Origin: Planctomycetota bacterium | GTDB taxonomy: Bacteria; Planctomycetota; MHYJ01; WSZJ01 | NCBI GenBank assembly: GCA_016190145.1 | Contig: JACPRD010000067.1 | Span: 1 to 49,592, forward strand | DNA: 49,592 bases | Direction of reading: 5' to 3' | Notes under the pieces: model-generated | Told to the model about the DNA's origin: nothing | Databases searched by the model: none | The model's input: only the letters and a program-made list of their open reading frames with translations | Shown: positions 1-7,864 of the stretch, piece after piece | How the letters are laid out: each line of letters opens with the position of its first letter | How positions within the stretch are numbered: position 1 is the first letter of the stretch | Position numbers and translations under genes: made by a program

Positions 1-843
1 AAGCCCACGCCCCCCGCGGCCGACAAGACCCGCACGCGCGTCCTCGCCATCGCCGCCCGCCTCAAGCTCGCGCCCCTCTTCCAGGGCCTCCCGCCCGAAG
101 AACTCGAGCGCGTCTCCAGCGCCGTGAAACTCGTGACCTGGCCCTCGGGCGTGGTCCTCATCGCCCAGGGCGAACCCGGCGAAAAATATATCCTCATCGC
201 CAGCGGCTCCGTCGAAGTCGTCCAGACCGACAAGGACGGCACCGAGAAAATCCTCTCCACCCTCGGCCCCGGCCAGGGCGTCGGCGAAATGGCCCTTCTC
301 ACCGACGAGAAATGCTCCGCCACCGTCAAGGCCGTCGACCAGGTCCAGGCCCTCGTCGTCAATCGCGCTGACTTCCAGCGCATGCTCGACGCCGCCCCCG
401 CCCTCAACCGCCACTTCAATAAAATCCTCGCGGAGCGCCTCCGCTCCACGAACGAGAAGCTGACCGACGTGATCCAGAACGGCGTGCTCGGGAAGCTCTC
501 CATGTTCTCGCTCCCGGAACTTTCCCAGGCCCTCGCCGTCTCGGGCCGCACCGGATACCTCCACCTCGTCCACAAGGCCCAGCGCGGCTACCTCACCGTC
601 CGCGACGGGTTTGTGTTCAACGTCGTGCTCCCCGGCAAGGCGAAGCCCGAGGAAGCGTTCCTCGAGATGATGACGTGGCGCGAGGGCGAGTTCCGGTTCG
701 AGAAGTCGGACGTCTCGACGCTGGGCCTGCGGCCGATCGACACGACGAGCCTGCTCATGGAGGGGATGCGTCGGATGGACGAGTCGGCGAAGACGGCGCA
801 GGCCTCGGGAACGGAGGGGCAGGCTGTGGGACAGAAGCCATAA
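1..843 (+). CDS. Cyclic-nucleotide-binding / DUF4388 (PATAN) regulator, 5' end cut by window edge
   Basis: The frame is open from base 1, so the gene begins before the window; the first ATG (124) lies inside the cNMP fold and is not the start. Visible residues form a CAP-like cNMP-binding domain: the lead helix PLFQGLPPEELERV, the beta roll with GEPGEKYILIASGSVEVV, and the phosphate-cassette region GVGEMALLTDEKCSATV. A helix bearing LNRHFNKILAERLR follows, then a DUF4388-type C-terminal half (LSMFSLPELSQALAVSGRTG, EEAFLEMMTWREGEFRFE). The usual Arg of the cassette is not obvious, so the ligand is uncertain. The next gene is a full-length paralog on the same strand, so this is a tandem duplication. 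It is probably a cytosolic signalling adaptor. The stop codon lies in a GCCATAA repeat array. Confidence 0.85.
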   Translation, partial: KPTPPAADKTRTRVLAIAARLKLAPLFQGLPPEELERVSSAVKLVTWPSGVVLIAQGEPGEKYILIASGSVEVVQTDKDGTEKILSTLGPGQGVGEMALLTDEKCSATVKAVDQVQALVVNRADFQRMLDAAPALNRHFNKILAERLRSTNEKLTDVIQNGVLGKLSMFSLPELSQALAVSGRTGYLHLVHKAQRGYLTVRDGFVFNVVLPGKAKPEEAFLEMMTWREGEFRFEKSDVSTLGLRPIDTTSLLMEGMRRMDESAKTAQASGTEGQAVGQKP

Positions 844-866
844 GCCATAGGCCATAAGCCATAAGT
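836..866. repeat. Heptamer array, GCCATAA type
   Basis: Four to five near-identical 7-bp units (GCCATAA with a GCCATAG variant) start inside the last codons of the upstream gene and supply its TAA stop. The same word family recurs at 26964-26996 and, inverted, at 27051-27086. Confidence 0.75.
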
Positions 867-960
867 GAGAGCCTGCACGGCTCTCGGTCTCTCGATGACC
901 TGACATCCAGACTCTCGCGCGGCCTCGCAGGTTCAGCCCTCGGAATCCCGTGGAGCGTAC

Positions 961-2097
961 GTGGCCACACCCATCGTCCTGCGAGCGTCCAACGCGACCC
1001 AGTGCCCCCTGTTCAAGCAGGGCGAGGGCATGACGGTCCAGCTTCCGTCCGTCATCGCGTCCAAGTGCCACGCGATCTGCGCCGCGAACCTCGCGCAGTT
1101 CGCCAAGTTCTACGAGGAGCGCGGCCGCGCCGCGGACGGGCAGATCTACGCGTGCTCCTACGTCGGATGCCGCGCGAACTTCAAGGTCGAGATCGGGAAG
1201 GAGCTTCCTGAGGTCCACGCCGCCTCGATCCCCGTGCCCGGCGCCGAGGTAAATCGCCCCATGTCCGGCATCTTCACCCAGGGCGCGGGCCCGAACACGC
1301 GCACCGCGATCGTCGCCCTCGCCGCGCGCCTCAAGACCACGCCGCTCTTTTCGTCACTTCCCGCCACCGAGCTCGAGACCGTCGCGAAGAACATGCAGGT
1401 CCGCGAGTACGCCCCCGGCAACGACTGCCTCCGCAAAGGCGAGTTCGGCCGCGCGTTTTTTCTCATCCAGAGCGGGCAGGCCGAGGTCGTCAACGTCGAG
1501 GCCGACGGCGCGCAGAAGGTCATCGCGCTCCTCGGCCCGGGGCAGTGCTTCGGCGAAATGTCGCTCCTCACCGGCGACGTCTGCTCCGCCACCGTCCGCG
1601 CCCAGTCCCGCCTCTCCGCCCTCGTCCTCCCGCGCGGCGACTTCGAGCGCATGCTCGACCACAACCCCCAGCTCACCCGCCACTTCAACCGCCTCCTCGC
1701 CGAGCGCCTCCGCATCACCAACCGCAAACTCGTCGAAATCCAGGACGGCGTCACCGGCCGCCTCGCCATGCTCTCGCTTCCCGAACTCACCCAGTCCCTC
1801 AACTCCTCCAACCGCACCGGCAAGCTCGTCCTGATCCGCGCGAACCAGGAGGGCACCGTGATCTTCGACAAGGGCGTCATCCACGACGTCGTGCTGGGCC
1901 CGCACCGGCGCGAGGCGGCGTTTTACGAGCTGATGAAGTGGAAGGACGGGCAGTTCCGGTTCGAGCCGTGCGAAGTCACGGTCGCGGGGATGGAGCCGAT
2001 GGACGCGATGGGTCTTCTCATGGAAGGGATGCGGCGGCAGGACGAGGAGACGGCGAGGTATCGGACGGGGGTGCTGGGCGAGGGTCCGGGGGCCTGA
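961..2097 (+). CDS. Cys-rich N-domain + cNMP-binding + DUF4388 regulator
   Basis: A 378-residue protein with a GTG start, paralogous to the upstream partial gene. Residues 1-95 are a separate module with five cysteines (C15, C36, C40, C65, C70; CPLFKQGEG, SKCHAIC, ACSYVGC), which could bind metal. It resembles, from memory, the small TIGR04076-like domain found in front of other cNMP proteins. Residues about 125-245 are the cNMP fold (TTPLFSSLPATELETV, GEFGRAFFLIQSGQAEVV, CFGEMSLLTGDVCSATV) and about 255-355 the DUF4388 part (LAMLSLPELTQSLNSSNRTG, EAAFYELMKWKDGQFRFE). There is no DNA-binding domain or membrane segment, so it probably acts by protein-protein contact. An alternative start at ATG 1030 would remove the first cysteine. 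The domain calls are firm; the ligand is unknown. Confidence 0.85.
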   Translation: MATPIVLRASNATQCPLFKQGEGMTVQLPSVIASKCHAICAANLAQFAKFYEERGRAADGQIYACSYVGCRANFKVEIGKELPEVHAASIPVPGAEVNRPMSGIFTQGAGPNTRTAIVALAARLKTTPLFSSLPATELETVAKNMQVREYAPGNDCLRKGEFGRAFFLIQSGQAEVVNVEADGAQKVIALLGPGQCFGEMSLLTGDVCSATVRAQSRLSALVLPRGDFERMLDHNPQLTRHFNRLLAERLRITNRKLVEIQDGVTGRLAMLSLPELTQSLNSSNRTGKLVLIRANQEGTVIFDKGVIHDVVLGPHRREAAFYELMKWKDGQFRFEPCEVTVAGMEPMDAMGLLMEGMRRQDEETARYRTGVLGEGPGA

Positions 2098-2102
2098 ACC
2101 CG

Positions 2103-2170
2103 GTCGGCGTTCGGCGTTCGGCGTTGGTGATGCCGCGCCGGGCCTGCGTCCGCAGACACCTACTGGTGTC
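2103..2170. repeat. GTTCGGC heptamer array plus a short hairpin
   Basis: Three to four GTTCGGC units occupy 2103-2127, just after the stop of the cNMP gene. At 2155-2170 GACACC-TACT-GGTGTC is a perfect 6-bp hairpin. The array shares its word with those at 5989, 9074 and 33991. Confidence 0.6.
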
Positions 2171-2237
2171 GCCAAAGGCGCAGGAATGCCCCAGCCAACT
2201 CGGCACAGGCAGATTACGGAATCCGCGGGCCTGGACT

Positions 2238-2285
2238 GTTTTCGTTTGTTTTTTATGTTGTGTTTACTACGAATACATGCCATCC
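2238..2285 (+). promoter_or_regulatory. AT-rich promoter/operator region before the double-HTH gene
   Basis: This is a sharp AT-rich island in a GC-rich background, immediately upstream of the start at 2294. It contains TGTTTAC-TAC-GAATACA, an imperfect inverted repeat (five of seven positions match), which may be an autoregulatory operator. No convincing -35/-10 pair can be fixed. Confidence 0.35.
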
Positions 2286-2293
2286 TCTCCGCA

Positions 2294-3001
2294 ATGAAAC
2301 GGACTGTCGCCGGCAACCCTGTCTTTCCCACGCCGGCAGAGTCCGCCGCCGCACTGGACGCCGTCCGCCGGATCGCTCCGATCGTTGCCAGGATCAAGGG
2401 TCTCAGGATTCGGGATCCGAACTCGAAGGAGACCATCGCCCTGCCGCCTCCCGCAGATCGGCTTCTCGTCGAACTGCTCTCGGAACTGGCAGAGGGTAAT
2501 GCAGTCACCCTCGTGCCGACTCGCGCCGAGCTGACGACTCAGCAGGCGGCGGTCTTGCTGGGCGTGTCGCGCCCGTTCTTCGTCGAACAACTTGAGTCCG
2601 GCCGGCTGCCATTCCACAAGGTCGGGACGCACAGGAGGGTGCGCCTCGAGGACGTCATGGAACTCAAGGCCCTGCTCGCGGGAGTTGGAAGGACGCCCAA
2701 CGAGCCTATCGACAACATCCACTGGGGACGGAAGACGTCAGTAGAGAAGAACCGCCGCGCTCCCGGTGTCGAACCGCTGGGACGGTCCTCGCCCAGGGCG
2801 TGCCAGTGGACTCCGGAGATGGACGCGATGCTCGGCAGAGTTGCGGACAGGGAGATCTGCCAGCGGCTTGCACTCTCAGTAACGACAGTCGGTATTCGTC
2901 GCCGTGTACTCAGAATCCCCCCATACCGGCCTGACCAGTCGTGTTCGCCCGATCGTCCGCGGAGGCAGCGTGCCCCCGTCAAGAGTCCCGCGGACCGTTG
3001 A
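2294..3001 (+). CDS. Double-HTH DNA-binding protein (excisionase/antitoxin-type HTH plus homeodomain-like HTH)
   Basis: The chosen start, MKRTVAGNPVFPT, gives 235 residues; the frame runs further upstream but through the AT-rich promoter region. Residues 80-128 form a helix-turn-helix of the excisionase/MerR type (LTTQQAAVLLGVSRPFFVEQ, RLPFHKVGTHRRVRLEDV). The preceding stretch with RLLVELLSELAEGNAVTL is typical of HTH antitoxins that pair with PIN-domain toxins. No PIN gene follows. Instead the protein continues through a basic linker into a second HTH at 172-210 (QWTPEMDAMLGRVADREICQ, then IRRRVLRIPP), like the small W-T-x-E-x-D homeodomain-type modules. It is likely a transcription regulator that controls itself. 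Whether it is an antitoxin is unclear. Confidence 0.7.
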   Translation: MKRTVAGNPVFPTPAESAAALDAVRRIAPIVARIKGLRIRDPNSKETIALPPPADRLLVELLSELAEGNAVTLVPTRAELTTQQAAVLLGVSRPFFVEQLESGRLPFHKVGTHRRVRLEDVMELKALLAGVGRTPNEPIDNIHWGRKTSVEKNRRAPGVEPLGRSSPRACQWTPEMDAMLGRVADREICQRLALSVTTVGIRRRVLRIPPYRPDQSCSPDRPRRQRAPVKSPADR

Positions 3002-3069
3002 GCTTCGCAGGTTTGTCATGTGCAGGAGACATCCGGTAACAATGTTCCCGATTTGCAGGAGGGCTGGAA

Positions 3070-4086
3070 ATGAGCACACAAGGCAGTTCCGCCGGCTACC
3101 GTTCGCATCGGTCCCCAGCGTCCATTTCCGATAACCTGGCCACTAGGGCGAAACGAGCCGCGCGCGCGATTCAGTCCGTCCAGCAGCTGTTGGGGCAGGC
3201 ACAACGCCAAATGGCTCCCGACTTCAACCCGTGGACACTGGCGCAAGTAAGTCCACTCGGCCTCGTGTCACAGTCGCAGAATCCGCTGCAGATTTTCGGG
3301 CCGATGGTGGAGCGGGCTACGACGATATCGGGGTCGATCCCGTCGCTAAGTCAACCGAATCTCCCTGACGCGGTCCCGACCGTTGGCCAAAGCGTGGGAC
3401 CCGTCCAGCCGCACTACAGCCAGGAGCCCGTTTTCCTGAATGGAGCCTGGCGCGTCCCTGCGGGCCTCGCGGCGCTTTCTCCGATGGCAGAGGAGGTCAT
3501 GTTCACCCTCGACGAGGCAGGTGTACCGAGGGAACGCTCTCGCGTCGGTCAAGACCGAGGTCCGACGTTTCTGCCGGAGATCGGAATCCCGATCGACTTG
3601 GATTGCATCACGAAATACAACGAAGAGGTGCAGTCATTGAAGAATCAACTCTACTCCCGTTTCCTGCACGATCGGGAGGCCGCCGCCAAGCGCCTGGCCG
3701 AGATCGCCGTTGTCTGTCCATGGGCCGTCATCCCGCTCGTCTCCCCGATGGCGGCGGGCTACAGTGCGAGAGATCTTGCGCAGGGCATTTCCCGAAAGTT
3801 GATCGAGAAGTACTACCCGTGTGCACTCTATTCGGCCATGATTCGAGAAGAACTCACAAGTGCGGATGGCAAGTTCGACGCGGGGCGCTTGATAGCGGGA
3901 GTCAGGTGGCTGGTCGACAACGGCCTCCCGGACTGGTGCCGCTACCAGTTTCCGAACGCCGACTGGGGGGCAATTGACGACTTCCGCTTGATTCTGGACG
4001 AAGACGTGGAGCTTACGGACGACGATCTCCTGACCTGGGCGCGGGACCTCTTCGGCATCAATCCTCCCCCTCCCGGGAGAGACTGA
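3070..4086 (+). CDS. Hypothetical protein
   Basis: A 338-residue protein of no recognised family. The start is supported by GGAGG about seven bases upstream. The N-terminal 130 residues are Ser/Pro/Gln-rich and probably disordered. Residues about 165-330 look folded and helical, with an amphipathic stretch (EEVQSLKNQLYSRFLHDREA) and an acidic C-terminus (LILDEDVELTDDDLLTWARD). There is no signal peptide or membrane segment. It lies between the double-HTH gene and a lipoprotein gene, both on the same strand with short gaps, so the three may be co-transcribed. Codon use is less GC3-biased than in genes on either side, hinting at later acquisition. Confidence 0.6.
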   Translation: MSTQGSSAGYRSHRSPASISDNLATRAKRAARAIQSVQQLLGQAQRQMAPDFNPWTLAQVSPLGLVSQSQNPLQIFGPMVERATTISGSIPSLSQPNLPDAVPTVGQSVGPVQPHYSQEPVFLNGAWRVPAGLAALSPMAEEVMFTLDEAGVPRERSRVGQDRGPTFLPEIGIPIDLDCITKYNEEVQSLKNQLYSRFLHDREAAAKRLAEIAVVCPWAVIPLVSPMAAGYSARDLAQGISRKLIEKYYPCALYSAMIREELTSADGKFDAGRLIAGVRWLVDNGLPDWCRYQFPNADWGAIDDFRLILDEDVELTDDDLLTWARDLFGINPPPPGRD

Positions 4087-4119
4087 CGGCGTGTTGCCCT
4101 TGGGGAGAAGGAACTCCGG

Positions 4120-5430
4120 ATGACTCGGATCGCGCCTGCGCACCCTCTGGCGTTCATGTTGGCCGTGGCCGCGTCCTCGATCGGTGTTTCCGGTTGCGGA
4201 AACCCCACGGCGGAGGAAAGCCCCGCAGGCCGGTCCGAGGATCGCGCAACTCCGGTCGTGAGCTTCGAAGCCGCCGAAACGGTTGTCGTCTCCTGGGATT
4301 ATCTCCTGGCCGAGCCTTGGTTCCTTCAATCTGATTCCGGAAGCCCGATGTTTGCCTGGCTGCGACAGGCGCGCTCCGAGATCGATCCGCAGATCGCCGA
4401 CACCAGCGAAGTCTTTCTTCGGGTTCCTTTAGGCGGCGCGACCGGTCGCGGACTGGAAGTCCGAGTGAGTCTTGCCGATGGAGCCGCGGACTGCCCGCGT
4501 CTTTGGCGAGGACTCCAGGCGAACTTCCTCACTTACATGGATTCTGCAGGCGTCTGGTTCCAGCCGATCGATGGAGTTTCCATGCTGCCTTTTCAGACCT
4601 GTGTTCCGGTGTCGTTTGAGTCCGAGAATCGGGTCGCTCAACTTCTGGTCGGGGAAGATCTCTGCACCCTGGCATTCGACCGGAAGGGCCTGCTGCATCT
4701 CTCGATTCTGCGTATCAGCGGAAACGCTGAGATCCAACCCGTCGAGCTGATCGTGTCCGGCCGATTCGCCCGGAACTCCGAGATGCATGACGCATGCCTG
4801 CTTCCCGACGGCACCTTTGCCGCAGTTCACTCCACAAGGGGAGCGAAGTTCGGTGAAGAAGAGATCTCCGTCTGTCGAATAGCACCCGGGGAAGGGGATT
4901 CCAGAAAGGCGGCATCACTCCTGCGATGGGATGAGGTCGTGGACGAGCTTGAAGCAGGGCGCCTTGAGGCGGTTCAGCTCGAGAGTCAAGGCGACTGCTT
5001 GCATCTTCTGGTCCTGAAACGAGATGCGGCAGGATCGCAGTACCTGCGTGTCCTCTCGCATTCGCTGTCGACGAAGTCCGTGGCAAACCGACTCATCGCT
5101 CATGGATCGGGTGATTCCATTGCCTTTCCCTCCATGGATGCCGACAGCGCTGGACAACTTCATGTCACATGGATGCAGAAAACTTCAGAAGCAGCCTGGC
5201 AGCTCCTGTATCAGCATCTGGGATTCAAGGAGGCGATCGGGTGGCCAAAGGTCCTCAGTGCCGAACCCTTCCGCCCGCGACCGGGGAGGGCGCGGCGGCC
5301 GACCCTCTGTCGTGGGTTGGAATTCGCCACGGTTTGGGCCGGAAGCGCCGGCGGCGCGGAGAAGATCTGGTTCTGTCGCGGGCGGACGGCGTCCGGCTAT
5401 CCTCCGAACCCCCTGTCCGGCGGCAGATAG
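4120..5430 (+). CDS. Predicted lipoprotein of unknown function
   Basis: A 436-residue protein with a lipoprotein signal peptide: hydrophobic LAFMLAVAASSIG, then lipobox V-S-G-C26. GGAGAAGGA precedes the ATG at a good distance. The mature part has several beta-rich segments (LHLSILRISGNAEIQPVELI, LLPDGTFAAVHSTRG, LHVTWMQKTSEAAWQLLYQH) that resemble repeated beta-propeller blades scoring Gln/Trp-containing strands. This is inference from pattern only. It probably sits on an outer or cytoplasmic membrane face. The 3' end overlaps the convergent CBS gene by 34 bases. Confidence 0.65.
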   Translation: MTRIAPAHPLAFMLAVAASSIGVSGCGNPTAEESPAGRSEDRATPVVSFEAAETVVVSWDYLLAEPWFLQSDSGSPMFAWLRQARSEIDPQIADTSEVFLRVPLGGATGRGLEVRVSLADGAADCPRLWRGLQANFLTYMDSAGVWFQPIDGVSMLPFQTCVPVSFESENRVAQLLVGEDLCTLAFDRKGLLHLSILRISGNAEIQPVELIVSGRFARNSEMHDACLLPDGTFAAVHSTRGAKFGEEEISVCRIAPGEGDSRKAASLLRWDEVVDELEAGRLEAVQLESQGDCLHLLVLKRDAAGSQYLRVLSHSLSTKSVANRLIAHGSGDSIAFPSMDADSAGQLHVTWMQKTSEAAWQLLYQHLGFKEAIGWPKVLSAEPFRPRPGRARRPTLCRGLEFATVWAGSAGGAEKIWFCRGRTASGYPPNPLSGGR

Positions 5431-5849
5431 TCCCAGCGCTGCTCGATCTCGCGGATGTCCTGCTCTTTCCCGGCGACTTCGTGGCGGAGGAGCATGCGGG
5501 CGGAAGCGGTCGCCGCGACGCGGCCGGCGTCGAGGACGGGCATGTAGCAGGCGCCCGAGCGTTCCATTTTCTCGAGGACGTCGTGGCTGTCCTCGTGCAG
5601 GTCCGCGGTGGGGGAGTTCGGCGTCATGAGGTCGCGCACTTTCACCGAAGCGGCGTCCTTACCGTCGAGGACGACTTTGCGCAGGATGGCGCGCGTCGTG
5701 AGCGTGCCGCGCAGTTTCGCGCCGTCGACGGCCGCGACCATGCAGACGCCCAGATCGACCATCCGTTTCACGGCTTCGAGGACCGATTCGTTGACGCCCA
5801 CGGTGCACGGGCCGACAGGGTTGAGTTTGCCGACTTCCTCTTTGCGCAT
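5397..5849 (-). CDS. CBS-domain pair protein
   Basis: A 150-residue stand-alone Bateman module. CBS1 covers about residues 8-65 (LNPVGPCTVGVNESVLEAVK, VCMVAAVDGAKLRGTLTTRA) and CBS2 about 70-128 (VRDLMTPNSPTADLHEDSHD, ACYMPVLDAGRVAATASARM). A short charged tail follows (VAGKEQDIREIEQRWDYLPP). Such proteins bind adenosine nucleotides and regulate partner proteins; no partner is fused here. It is cytosolic. The gene lies downstream of the GspF/GspE-like gene on the same strand, 186 bases away across a heptamer array, so it is probably a separate unit. Confidence 0.85.
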   Translation of the reverse strand: MRKEEVGKLNPVGPCTVGVNESVLEAVKRMVDLGVCMVAAVDGAKLRGTLTTRAILRKVVLDGKDAASVKVRDLMTPNSPTADLHEDSHDVLEKMERSGACYMPVLDAGRVAATASARMLLRHEVAGKEQDIREIEQRWDYLPPDRGFGG

Positions 5850-5988
5850 CGTGACCTCCCGCCTTCGCGAAATGAAAACACCGGTTCCACTCGCATCTGC
5901 GGCGAGCGGGTCGCGTGGCGGCGAAGAGCCAGCTTACGCCTGCGGGTACGGCGCTGGGAATCGTTTTCGCGCGGGTTGGAGCCTGCGG

Positions 5989-6020
5989 GTTCGGAGTTCG
6001 GCGTTCGGAGTTCGGCGTTG
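5989..6020. repeat. GTTCGGA/GTTCGGC heptamer array
   Basis: GTTCGGA, GTTCGGC, GTTCGGA, GTTCGGC and a final GTTGACG sit in tandem between the CBS gene and the GspF/GspE-like gene. The array has the same word as those at 2103, 9074 (inverted) and 33991. Confidence 0.75.
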
Positions 6021-6035
6021 ACGGTCGGCGGGCGG

Positions 6036-7430
6036 CTATCCCGAACCTAGGGGTTGGAGCTGCTCCAGACTGGTCAGGCCTTGAGCCACGCGCGACAGGC
6101 CGTCCCTGAGGATCGGCTGGAGCGGAGTCTCTCCCGGCCCGCGGGCTTCCCACAGGGTGATCGCTCCGTCGTACCCGCCGTGGCAGCGCCGGCATCCGAC
6201 GGCGCGGTAGGCGAGGCCGCGCAGGATGTCGGCGTCGTCGCCGAACGGGACCAGCTCGGCGGCGGTCGGTTCGTACTGGCGGCGGCAGCGGCGGCAGAGA
6301 CGGCCCACGGACTTCCAGGCGAGCGCGCCGGCGAGCGCCTGGGAAAGCAGGCGCGCATCGACGCCGAGGGCGGCGAGGCGGTCGAGCGCTGCAGAGGTGT
6401 CCGGCGCGGCTACCCGGGCGAAGACCAGTTTTCCCGCGAGCGCCGCTTCCACGGCCAGACGCGCGGTCTCGCCGTCGCTCACGTCGCCGAGGCCCAGCAC
6501 GTCGGGCTCCTGGCGCAGGGCGGCGCGAAGGGCGCGCGGGAAGGTGAGGCCGAGGCGCGGCTCGACCTGGATCTGGTCGGCGCCGGCGAGGACGGATTCG
6601 ACGGGATCTTCCACGGTCGCGACCTGCCGGCCGTCGCGGGCTTCGGCCAGGAGCGCGTACAGGACGTTTTCCGGGAGCGCGGGTCCCGAGAGCACGACGA
6701 GGCCGCGCGGCCCGCGACACCAGCGGCGCACCGCGTCCTCGTCCGGGAGCTTCAGATCGCCGAGGCCGCGCGGCTCCGCGTGCGCGAAGATGCGGAGCGC
6801 GAGGCGCTCGCCGAGCACGCACGGCGCGAAGCTCGCCTGCACGTCGAGGCGCTTCCCTCCCAGCTCCAGCATCATCCGGCCTTCCTGCGGGAGTTTCTGC
6901 TCGGCGAGGTCGAGGCCCGAGAGCTGCTTCGTGCGGGAGAGGACTTCGCGGTAGTCGGCGTCGCTCAGCCGCTCCGGCCTGCCGAGCGCGCCGCCGACGC
7001 GGAGCCGGAGCTGCGGGACCGAGACCTGCGACTTTTCGTCGAAGACGCTGGCGACGTGGATGGCGGAAGCGCCTTCCCGGGCGGCGCGGGCCACGAGTTC
7101 GCCGAACCTGCGCATTGCGCGGGGCGGGGGCAGTCCTTTGATCGGGCGATTCTCGCCCAGCCGGGCTGCCGCGCGGTCCAAGTCTCCGGCCGCCTCGGCG
7201 CGGCGGACGGCGTCGACCACGGCGGGCCCGAAGACTTTCGGCGAGGCGCGCAGGCCGTCCGAGAACGAGCGCTGCCCGCGCACGGACGCGGCCGCGCGCC
7301 GGACGGCCTGGCGGAGCGGCCCGGCCGGCCCGCGCGAGAGGGATTCGAGCGCTTCGAGGAGCGGCACGCCGCCGCCGAGGAGCCGCCCGAGTTCGGTCCA
7401 GAACTTCGCCTGCGCGTCGTTGGACTTCAT
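6036..7430 (-). CDS. GspF-like / GspE-like fusion protein with degenerate ATPase site
   Basis: 464 residues. Residues 10-92 resemble a type II secretion F-domain helix bundle (FWTELGRLLGGGVPLLEALE, GQRSFSDGLRASP, AVRRAEAAGDLDRA). Residues about 105-464 follow the GspE/PilB secretion ATPase: LSGLDLAEQKLPQEGRM, LGERLALRIF, VEDPVE (273-278), LRAALRQEPDVLGLGDVSDG, then a tetracysteine zinc motif CRRCRRQY...CRRC at 379-415. The P-loop is gone: where the family has GPTGSGKT, residues 249-257 read GPALPENVL. The Walker B acidic position is Asp (GLGD), and the His box (normally TGHLVLSTLHTN) reads AGKLVFARVAAPD. ATP hydrolysis is therefore unlikely. ATG overlaps the stop of the anti-sigma gene (ATGA), implying translational coupling. 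It may be a regulatory pseudo-ATPase. Confidence 0.8.
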   Translation of the reverse strand: MKSNDAQAKFWTELGRLLGGGVPLLEALESLSRGPAGPLRQAVRRAAASVRGQRSFSDGLRASPKVFGPAVVDAVRRAEAAGDLDRAAARLGENRPIKGLPPPRAMRRFGELVARAAREGASAIHVASVFDEKSQVSVPQLRLRVGGALGRPERLSDADYREVLSRTKQLSGLDLAEQKLPQEGRMMLELGGKRLDVQASFAPCVLGERLALRIFAHAEPRGLGDLKLPDEDAVRRWCRGPRGLVVLSGPALPENVLYALLAEARDGRQVATVEDPVESVLAGADQIQVEPRLGLTFPRALRAALRQEPDVLGLGDVSDGETARLAVEAALAGKLVFARVAAPDTSAALDRLAALGVDARLLSQALAGALAWKSVGRLCRRCRRQYEPTAAELVPFGDDADILRGLAYRAVGCRRCHGGYDGAITLWEARGPGETPLQPILRDGLSRVAQGLTSLEQLQPLGSG

Positions 7431-7864
7431 ACCGCCTCCAGTCTCATCCGCCGGGTTCGCCGTCCCTCCGCGTACGCCCGCTCGCGCTCCTCGATCCATT
7501 TCTCGACGCTCGAACGCCGGAACCGCAGCCGGCCCGCGATTTCGAACGCAGGGATCTGGTCGAGGAAGGGCTCCAGCTCGCGCGCGGGGAGGCGGAGCCA
7601 GTCGGCGAGGCCGTCGAGATCGAGGACTTCGGGGAGCGCGGGCGATTCCTTCCGCATGTCTTCGTGGAGCCGGGCACACGCGTCGGCGGCGGGCGGAACG
7701 AGGGAGGATTTCCGAAGCGTCTCCATCGCTCTCCGGAGGCGGCGCATTTCTCCCGCGCAGGTCCGGCAGCCGTCGAGGTGCCGGAGCAGGCGGTTCCGCC
7801 CCGCTCCGGACAGCTCGCGGTCCATCTCCGCGTCGAACAGCGATCGTGCGCGCGCGCAGTTCAT
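7427..7864 (-). CDS. Zinc-finger (zf-HC2-type) anti-sigma factor with C-terminal HTH
   Basis: 145 residues. The N-terminus (MNCARARSLFDAEMDRELSG, then LLRHLDGCRTCAGEMRRL) carries the H-x3-C-x2-C pattern of anti-sigma zinc-binding domains. The C-terminal third (DLDGLADWLRLPARELEPFL, IPAFEIAGRLRFRRSSVEKW) is an excisionase-type helix-turn-helix. No transmembrane helix is present, unlike many anti-sigma factors of this class, so it should be cytosolic and may bind DNA itself. The start codon overlaps the stop of the sigma-factor gene and its stop overlaps the start of the GspF/GspE-like gene, both as ATGA. Confidence 0.8.
   Translation of the reverse strand: MNCARARSLFDAEMDRELSGAGRNRLLRHLDGCRTCAGEMRRLRRAMETLRKSSLVPPAADACARLHEDMRKESPALPEVLDLDGLADWLRLPARELEPFLDQIPAFEIAGRLRFRRSSVEKWIEERERAYAEGRRTRRMRLEAV

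Noticed and set aside
6036-7679. GspF/GspE-like protein starting 83 codons earlier
   Set aside because: The extension overlaps the anti-sigma gene, is Arg/Pro-rich, and ATG 7430 makes the ATGA overlap seen in the rest of the operon.
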